Assembly (NCBI GenBank): GCA_016342455.1
Contig: JAEIOE010000006.1
Coordinates: forward strand, 1-64,000
Direction: 5' to 3'
Source: Mycoplasmatota bacterium
GTDB taxonomy: Bacteria > Bacillota_I > Bacilli_A > Izemoplasmatales > Hujiaoplasmataceae
Length of the DNA: 64,000 nt
The notes below the pieces were generated by a model, which worked only from the letters and a program-made list of their open reading frames with translations, ran no database searches and was not told where the DNA came from. The translations under genes and the position numbers were made by a program. Positions 57,422 through 64,000 of the stretch are shown here, one piece after another; position 1 is the first letter of the stretch, and each line of letters opens with the position of its first letter.

Positions 57422-59035
57422 ATGAAAGTAATTTTAATCGGAATAAACTCTAAGTATATTCACACAAATCTAGCTATTCGATACTTGAAAGTTAATTGTG
57501 ATTATCCAGTAACACTTAAAGAATTTACAATTAAGGATAGTATCTCTAAAATAATGGATGGTATTATGGAAGAAGAGCCTGATATCATCGGTTTTAGCGT
57601 ATATATTTGGAATATAGAAATAATAAAAGAACTTTTAAATATTATCAAAACGAAATATAAAAACAAAACTGTTATATTGGGTGGTCCTGAAGTAAGTTAT
57701 GAATATAATGAGTTTCTTGATTTAAAACTGGCAAAGTATATTATCTTTAATGAAGGTGAAATAGCCTTCAATAAACTAATAGATGCTTTGGTCAATAATA
57801 AGGACATTTCTGGAATACCAAATCTATCTTATTATAAGGATAATAATATAATAAGGAATCGCGCGCAAGAAATACAAGACTTAAACAGCTTAAAAAATCC
57901 TTACAAATTAGATAATGAAGATATAAAAAACAAGATACAATATATTGAATTATCTAGGGGTTGCCCTTATAGTTGTTCTTACTGTATGGCTTCATTAGAA
58001 AAAACTGTAAGATTTTTTGATATAAATAGAGTTAAACAAGATATTCAATTTTTATATAAGAATGGAGCGAAAACTTTTAAGTTTTTGGATCGAACCTTTA
58101 ATCTAAAAGCAGAAATGGCACTCGATATTTATAAATTTGTTATTGAGAATGATTTTAAAAACGCTGTCTTTCAATTTGAAATTAATGGTGATATTTTAAA
58201 AGAAAGTGTATTAGATTATTTAGTAGAAAAAGCTCCAAAGAATCGTATCCGTTTTGAAATTGGGATTCAATCAACTAACAATTCAGTCAATTTAGCAGTT
58301 GATAGACAACAAGATAATGGAAAACTATTTAAAAACATTCATAAATTAAACACTTCTATGGTCGACATGCATTTAGATTTGATAGCTGGCTTACCTTATG
58401 AAGACTATGACAGCTTCAAGAATACCTTTAATACAGCGTTTAAGCTTTATGCTAAAGAACTACAACTAGGATTCTTAAAACTGCTTAAGGGGACGAAATT
58501 ATACTATCAAGCGCGAGAATTTGGTTACCGAGTACATGAAGTTGCACCATATGAGCTAATTGATAACCAATTTATCACAAAAGAGGAACTCTATAAGATA
58601 CATATCGTTGAAGAAGCGTTAGAAATATATTGGAACAAAGGTTTTCTAAATAGAACAACCGCCTTAATAACGAAAGACTTAGCGTCTCCTTTTGATTTCT
58701 TCTTAGAATTAGGAAATCATTTCATACAAAATGATTTGTCATTCCATCGATATCAATTATTTGACATCTTTCAAACCTTAGAAGATTTCCTTGGAGATAG
58801 TTATAAGTATGATATACGCTATGATTATTTAGATTACAATAATATAAAACCTAAAATTTACTGGGACAACCCGGTCAAGAAAAATGATGTCATTAGACTT
58901 TTCCATAAAGAAAACCCTCATTACAACATAGATGTATTATATAAATATTCCGTTGTTATTGAATATATGTTTGATTACTTAATCGTTTTATACCTGCCAA
59001 ACAAAAAAGAAATGCATATATTTAAAAAGAACTAA
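57422..59035 (+). CDS. B12-binding-domain radical SAM protein (DUF4080-like)
   Basis: Cobalamin-binding-like N-terminus; radical SAM Cys motif SRGCPYSCSYCMAS; C-terminal DUF4080-like region. Confidence 0.9.
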   Translation: MKVILIGINSKYIHTNLAIRYLKVNCDYPVTLKEFTIKDSISKIMDGIMEEEPDIIGFSVYIWNIEIIKELLNIIKTKYKNKTVILGGPEVSYEYNEFLDLKLAKYIIFNEGEIAFNKLIDALVNNKDISGIPNLSYYKDNNIIRNRAQEIQDLNSLKNPYKLDNEDIKNKIQYIELSRGCPYSCSYCMASLEKTVRFFDINRVKQDIQFLYKNGAKTFKFLDRTFNLKAEMALDIYKFVIENDFKNAVFQFEINGDILKESVLDYLVEKAPKNRIRFEIGIQSTNNSVNLAVDRQQDNGKLFKNIHKLNTSMVDMHLDLIAGLPYEDYDSFKNTFNTAFKLYAKELQLGFLKLLKGTKLYYQAREFGYRVHEVAPYELIDNQFITKEELYKIHIVEEALEIYWNKGFLNRTTALITKDLASPFDFFLELGNHFIQNDLSFHRYQLFDIFQTLEDFLGDSYKYDIRYDYLDYNNIKPKIYWDNPVKKNDVIRLFHKENPHYNIDVLYKYSVVIEYMFDYLIVLYLPNKKEMHIFKKN

Positions 59036-59055
59036 TACTTTGCGTATTAGTTCTT
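59027..59055. terminator. Bidirectional terminator between convergent genes
   Basis: AAGAACTAATAC-tttgc-GTATTAGTTCTT, 12-bp perfect stem. Confidence 0.85.
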
Positions 59056-59062
59056 ATTTTAT

Positions 59063-60013
59063 CTAATTAAGTTTTTGTAAGTAAGAATATAAATCAGTAA
59101 CTTCTCCTTTAACATCCAAGGCTTCTTGGATAGGACAATTACCTATTTCTAAACTATCTGTATAAACAGCTTGTCCACTTTCTCCTGCAATCAGTAACTC
59201 AACGGCTCTTACACCCATTTTACTCGCTAAGATTCTATCAAATGAGCTTGGTGTTCCACCTCTTTGAATATAACCAAGGACAGTCGCTCTTGAATTAAAG
59301 TTAGAATTGTTCTCAATATCTTTTGCTAATTCAAATACATTTGTAATATTCTCGGCTACTACTAAAATTAAATGTCTTTTACCTAAGTTTTCTGCTACTT
59401 GAACTTGGCGTAGTACATAGTCTTTATCGTAACCTGTTTCTTTCGTTATTACAATTTCAGCTCCACAAGCAATTCCAGAATAAATTGATAGATCACCACA
59501 ATCTCTTCCCATTACCTCGACTACAGTACATCTTTGATGAGAAAATGAAGTGTCTCTAAGTTTATCAATTGCATCAATAGCTGTATCTAAGGCAGTAAAG
59601 AATCCAATCGAGTATTCTGTAGAAGCAATATCATTATCAATAGTTCCCGGTATCGCAACTACATTGATTCCCATTTTATCTAAAGCCATACCTCCTCGGT
59701 ATGTTCCATCTCCACCGATTACTACTAAAGCATCGATACCAATATTTTTTAAATTATCAACCGCTTTTTGTCTTACTTCTTTTTCTCTAAATGAAGGTAA
59801 TCTTGAAGAACCTAAAATAGTTCCACCACGATTTAATATTTGCCCTACATCATTTCTTTCAAGTTTATGGATATTATTTTCTACTAAGCCTTTATAACCA
59901 TCATAAACACCATAAGCTTCATGCCCATAATGTATCGCTGATCTAACAACAGCTCTCAAACATGCGTTCATTCCCGGCGCATCTCCACCGGATGTTAAAA
60001 CTCCTATTTTCAT
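59063..60013 (-). CDS. pfkA: 6-phosphofructokinase
   Basis: GVLTSGGDAPGMNACLRAVVRSA; GGDGTYRGG; PGTIDNDI; YIQRGGTPSSFDR. Confidence 0.98.
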   Translation of the reverse strand: MKIGVLTSGGDAPGMNACLRAVVRSAIHYGHEAYGVYDGYKGLVENNIHKLERNDVGQILNRGGTILGSSRLPSFREKEVRQKAVDNLKNIGIDALVVIGGDGTYRGGMALDKMGINVVAIPGTIDNDIASTEYSIGFFTALDTAIDAIDKLRDTSFSHQRCTVVEVMGRDCGDLSIYSGIACGAEIVITKETGYDKDYVLRQVQVAENLGKRHLILVVAENITNVFELAKDIENNSNFNSRATVLGYIQRGGTPSSFDRILASKMGVRAVELLIAGESGQAVYTDSLEIGNCPIQEALDVKGEVTDLYSYLQKLN

Positions 60014-60019
60014 ATGTAA

Positions 60020-63000
60020 CTAATCAATCCTTTCAATCTTTTTAAGAATGACCTGTACTTTATTGCGTCTTAATTCTCTTTGACCACTAAATAAATAGAC
60101 TTGGCCAACTTTTAAGATATTCATATAACTAGTATATTCATTAGGGAATAATACACAATCAACTTGATTAAATACATCTTCCACTTCCACAAAAGCCATT
60201 TCTTCTTGTTTTTTAGTAAGAATGGTTTTAATTCTTGAAATCATTCCCACAAAATAAACTCCATTTGATTTACTTTCTAGTATATCAGAAACTAAATCTA
60301 GGTTATTTTCCCCAATTATTTTATCATACTTGTGAATAATATGATACTGAAAATTAATCCCAATCAACTCTTTTTCTTTTGTGTGAAGGGTTTCATAATC
60401 ATACTCTTCATATTCCAAGAAATTGAAGTTTTCATTTTGATAATTAAAATCAACGAAGTTCATTAATTTAGGTAGATTTTCAATCATTGTCTTTTTATTT
60501 TGTTTAAAGTCATCAAATGCACCAGCGTAAATCATCGCTTCGATAATATTCATTGGAACATCCATTCTTCTTGTAATAAAATCAACAAGGCCAGTAACTT
60601 CTTTTTCTTCTTGAATCTCGACTATTCTTAAAGCAGCTTTCGGTCCGATACCTTTAATTCCTTTAATTGGAAATCTTAAGTTTTCTCCCTCAGCTACATA
60701 ATCTACTCCTGACTTATTAATTCTTGGAGGTAATATTTTTAATCCCATTTTTTGACATTCCATAATATACTTTTTAGTTCCATAAACAGAACCTATTTGT
60801 GCATCTAATAATACTGATAAAAAATACATAGGATAATTTGCTTTTAAATACGCCATCCAATAACCAACTAAAGCGTAAGCTACAGCATGAGATTTATTAA
60901 ATCCATAATTAGCGAATTTAACAATGTAATCATAAATGACATCAGCAACTTCTTCTGAATAACCTTGTTTAATAGATCCAGAAACAAACTTTTTTCTTTC
61001 CTTCTCTAAGATAGCCTTTTTCTTTTTACTAACAGCTCTTCTTAAAACATCAGCTTCTCCTAAAGAATAACCAGCAAACTTAGAAGCAATTTCCATAATT
61101 TGTTCCTGATAGATAATGATTCCATTCGTAGACTTCAATATTGGCATTAAATCAAGATGGGGATACGTTATTCTTTCCTCGTTATTTCTTCTTCTTAAAT
61201 AGGAAGGAATGTTTTCCATAGGTCCAGGTCTATATAGAGAAATACAAGTAGCTATTTCAGAAAATTCAGCTAACTGCATTCTGCCTGCTAAATCCATCAT
61301 GCCCTCTGATTCAAGTTGAAAAACTCCAAGCATTCTAACTTCTTTTAACAAATCGAAGGTAGCTTTATCGTCTAATGGTATTCGGTAGATGTTTATGTCT
61401 TTATTTTCATATTTTTTAATAAGATTTAGGGTGTCCTTAATCAAACTTAAGTTTCTGATTCCCAAGAAATCAAATTTTAAAAGACCGATTTCTTCTAAAT
61501 CAGATGCTTCATATTGAGTTTGATAAGCTCCCATCAATCCAGGCTGTGTTGGCGAATAATTTTTAATGTCTTCACCAGATATAATAATACCAGCCGCATG
61601 AGTTGAAATATGTTTTACAAGTCCAGTTATCTTTTCGGCTATCGTAACTAGTTCTTTAATATTATCTATATTTGTATAGTATTGATACTCTTTTGGAAAA
61701 TCTTTTCTAAATACTTCAATAGAATTATCAGCTACCGCTAAATTCTTTGAGAGTTCATCAAGAACCACTGTATCTATTTCTAATATTCTACCGACATCTC
61801 TGATAGCTGACTTCCCTTGGAATGTACCAAATGTAATAATTGATACTACCTTGTCTTTTCCGTATTTATTAATAACGTATTGAATAACTTCTTCTCTTTT
61901 ATCGTCTGGAAAATCCATATCGATATCCGGCATTGTTATTCTTTCAGGATTTAAAAATCGTTCAAAATACAAATCGTGTTGTAAAGGATCCACATCAACG
62001 ATTCCAAGTACGTAAGCAACTAATGAACCAGCAGCTGAGCCTCTACCAGGACCTACTAAAATACCGCTTTTTTTTGCATGCAAAACAAAGTCCCAAACAA
62101 TTAAGAAATAATCTTCATAACCCATTTTCTTAACAATTCCTAGTTCATAATCAAGTCTTTCTTTATAGTTGCTATATTCATCCTTATATAGTTCGCTTTG
62201 CATGAGTCTTCTTGTTAAACCTTTTGATGATAGTTCAACCAGTTTTTCATAAGCGCTACCTTCATCCATGGGAAATTTAGGCAAATGTCTTGTCTTAAAA
62301 TCAATCACTAAATCCGTTGCACTTATGAAATCTAATGTATTTCTTATCGCCTTTGGATAAGCTGAATACATTCTGTCTAATTCGTTTAACTCTTTAAAAT
62401 GATAATACACTTCTTCCGATTGAAATAAACCAACTTCATCAACTTCCTCTTTTAATATCTTGCTTAAAATTGTCGAGGTTCTTTTATCTTCTTTATTTAA
62501 ATATTGAACTTTATTTATAATGAAACTTTCACCGATTTCATCTAACTTAGGAGCTACTTTCATTTCGATTGCGTAATCATTTACATCCAAACCAAGATAA
62601 GTTTCCTTTATTTGTTTTTTAAGGAAAGCATATATTTCTTTGGCTTTTTCAAGTTGATTATCATATACCAATTTCGAGAATTGTCCTGTGTCCGTTCTTA
62701 GAATTACAATGACATCTTTGCTATAAGGATTTAAAGCATCGATACTTATTTTCCCGAATTCAGAAATATATGAGCTTATTTGTATCAGGTTCTTATACCC
62801 TAAGTTACTTTTAGATAATAAAACCACTTCTAAAACACCAAAAAAATCAGATTCGAGTAATACTCCTAATCCGATAATTGGTTTGATTCCTGAAATAAGA
62901 CATTTCTTATAAAATTTTAAAGCTCCATACATATGATTTTGATCGACTAAAGCTAAAGTCTTATATCCTAGCTCTTTTGCCCTATCAACTAGTCTATTAA

Positions 63001-63061
63001 CATCTAATAAACTACCATTCATAGAATATGTACTTTCAACAAATAAGTTAAAATTAATCAT
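60020..63061 (-). CDS. dnaE: DNA polymerase III subunit alpha, DnaE type
   Basis: VGPGRGSAAGSLVAYVLGI; PDIDMDFPDDKREEVIQYV; HAAGIIIS; NYGFNKSHAVAYALVGYWMAYLKA; likely start MINFNLF at 63061. Confidence 0.95.
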   Translation of the reverse strand: MINFNLFVESTYSMNGSLLDVNRLVDRAKELGYKTLALVDQNHMYGALKFYKKCLISGIKPIIGLGVLLESDFFGVLEVVLLSKSNLGYKNLIQISSYISEFGKISIDALNPYSKDVIVILRTDTGQFSKLVYDNQLEKAKEIYAFLKKQIKETYLGLDVNDYAIEMKVAPKLDEIGESFIINKVQYLNKEDKRTSTILSKILKEEVDEVGLFQSEEVYYHFKELNELDRMYSAYPKAIRNTLDFISATDLVIDFKTRHLPKFPMDEGSAYEKLVELSSKGLTRRLMQSELYKDEYSNYKERLDYELGIVKKMGYEDYFLIVWDFVLHAKKSGILVGPGRGSAAGSLVAYVLGIVDVDPLQHDLYFERFLNPERITMPDIDMDFPDDKREEVIQYVINKYGKDKVVSIITFGTFQGKSAIRDVGRILEIDTVVLDELSKNLAVADNSIEVFRKDFPKEYQYYTNIDNIKELVTIAEKITGLVKHISTHAAGIIISGEDIKNYSPTQPGLMGAYQTQYEASDLEEIGLLKFDFLGIRNLSLIKDTLNLIKKYENKDINIYRIPLDDKATFDLLKEVRMLGVFQLESEGMMDLAGRMQLAEFSEIATCISLYRPGPMENIPSYLRRRNNEERITYPHLDLMPILKSTNGIIIYQEQIMEIASKFAGYSLGEADVLRRAVSKKKKAILEKERKKFVSGSIKQGYSEEVADVIYDYIVKFANYGFNKSHAVAYALVGYWMAYLKANYPMYFLSVLLDAQIGSVYGTKKYIMECQKMGLKILPPRINKSGVDYVAEGENLRFPIKGIKGIGPKAALRIVEIQEEKEVTGLVDFITRRMDVPMNIIEAMIYAGAFDDFKQNKKTMIENLPKLMNFVDFNYQNENFNFLEYEEYDYETLHTKEKELIGINFQYHIIHKYDKIIGENNLDLVSDILESKSNGVYFVGMISRIKTILTKKQEEMAFVEVEDVFNQVDCVLFPNEYTSYMNILKVGQVYLFSGQRELRRNKVQVILKKIERID

Positions 63062-63103
63062 ATATTTCACCAAAAATATTATAACATAATAAATTATAAA
63101 TAA

Positions 63104-64000
63104 CTATTTTTTACGCAAAATAAGTATTGCTCCTAAAACGATTAAAAAGTAAAAAATATAGTTGTAATTAAAATCTGATTGTTCATTATCTATAATCTCA
63201 AATGAGTCTCCCCTTATTGTAAAATCATAACTTTTATATAAGTTATTTTGCATCATTAATTCTAACTTATAGACACCCGGAGTCTCTAAATGGTTGTCCC
63301 CAGTAACGGTTTCTCCATTTAATTTGGCTTCACCAAAAACATAAAACGATACTTCATCATATATGGCTTCATCCTCAATACCCATTACACTGGGATAAAT
63401 ACTAAAAGAAAGAAAATATTCCATTCCATTTACTCCATATATTATTAAACTATATACGCCTGTATTCGTTATCCATTCTGAATTGTATATTTCATTATCT
63501 ACTAAAATTGTATTTGCATTAGAATAAATAGCTATCGCTTCATACACAACTAAGTCCTCAATAAAATCATAACTTACATCTTTCAAAGAATAGGTAATAT
63601 ATGGAAACACAACAATATCTTTTGTATAAATATAACCATTAGCCCCATAGATTACTATCTGATAATATCCTGGGTCATTTATTGGAGTTTTACTAACATA
63701 TGGCTTTCCCTCCACTTGGATTTCACCTTTAGCTATAATTGCAATACTACCTCTATAAGCGTCATTGAACTCTTCTCCAACAATTAACAATTCAGGATGA
63801 ACTATAATCGAATAACTAAAAGTGTATTGTTTGTTTTGAATGATAATATCATAATTTCCAGGATATTGTATTTCTAAACTATCCACTTGAATATCATTAA
63901 TGAAAGCAACTCCTTGGTATTGTGTATAATATTTGTCTATATATTCAACTTCTAGAATGATTTCTTCGACATATTCCATATCATTATTAATATACTCCAC
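63104..64000 (-). CDS. C-terminal part of a repeat-containing surface protein with C-terminal TM anchor (5' end beyond window)
   Basis: Repeated beta-rich units ending GxYxxxIYGxNGxxY; C-terminal NYIFYFLIVLGAILILRKK; ORF open at the window edge. Confidence 0.7.
   Translation of the reverse strand: MEYINNDMEYVEEIILEVEYIDKYYTQYQGVAFINDIQVDSLEIQYPGNYDIIIQNKQYTFSYSIIVHPELLIVGEEFNDAYRGSIAIIAKGEIQVEGKPYVSKTPINDPGYYQIVIYGANGYIYTKDIVVFPYITYSLKDVSYDFIEDLVVYEAIAIYSNANTILVDNEIYNSEWITNTGVYSLIIYGVNGMEYFLSFSIYPSVMGIEDEAIYDEVSFYVFGEAKLNGETVTGDNHLETPGVYKLELMMQNNLYKSYDFTIRGDSFEIIDNEQSDFNYNYIFYFLIVLGAILILRKK

Noticed and set aside
1-64000. rRNA, tRNA or CRISPR arrays
   Set aside because: No regularly spaced repeats, cloverleaf-like segments or rRNA-like conserved stretches noticed by eye; tRNAscan-SE, Infernal and a CRISPR finder would be needed to exclude them formally.

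Overview
AT-rich chromosomal window, probably from a Mollicutes-related or other low-GC Firmicutes anaerobe (taxon is inference). Nearly all genes are on the minus strand; the exceptions are a LacI-type regulator and a B12-binding radical SAM gene. Recognisable content: xerC/trmFO; GH13 amylase with a divergent lacI; a feoA-feoB-DtxR/MntR-type operon; MGMT; ABC and MATE exporters; two 23S rRNA m5U methyltransferases; a capsule-regulation block (FlaA1/CapD-like, HK/RR, CpsB/D/C, UppP); one intact IS1182-like element next to a superoxide reductase gene; GltS; a PlsC-zinc-ribbon protein; a lipoprotein/FtsX-type ABC unit; a Mrp-Mrp-NifX-DUF5320 cluster; arginine deiminase; tryptophanase; a very large HRDC/SF1 helicase with a nuclease-like tail; a trimeric [FeFe] hydrogenase operon; panE; uvrB; pfkA; dnaE; and a truncated repeat-containing surface protein at the right edge. 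I saw no rRNA, tRNA or CRISPR. The strongest candidate for an undescribed system is at 51707-55187: two tandem, unannotated, paralogous microproteins (40 and 45 aa) sharing CxxCYDYSxPxNYWQSF, each with its own Shine-Dalgarno. They head a probable operon with a VanZ-fusion membrane protein, a DUF2089 zinc-ribbon/HTH protein, a short SHOCT/YvlB-like protein and an MFS exporter. Other observations include a triplicated TATGTA-N6-TACATA dyad in the lacI/amylase divergent promoter, a paired 6-4-6 operator on a near-perfect sigma-A promoter of the feo operon, and an orphan copy of the IS terminal sequence.
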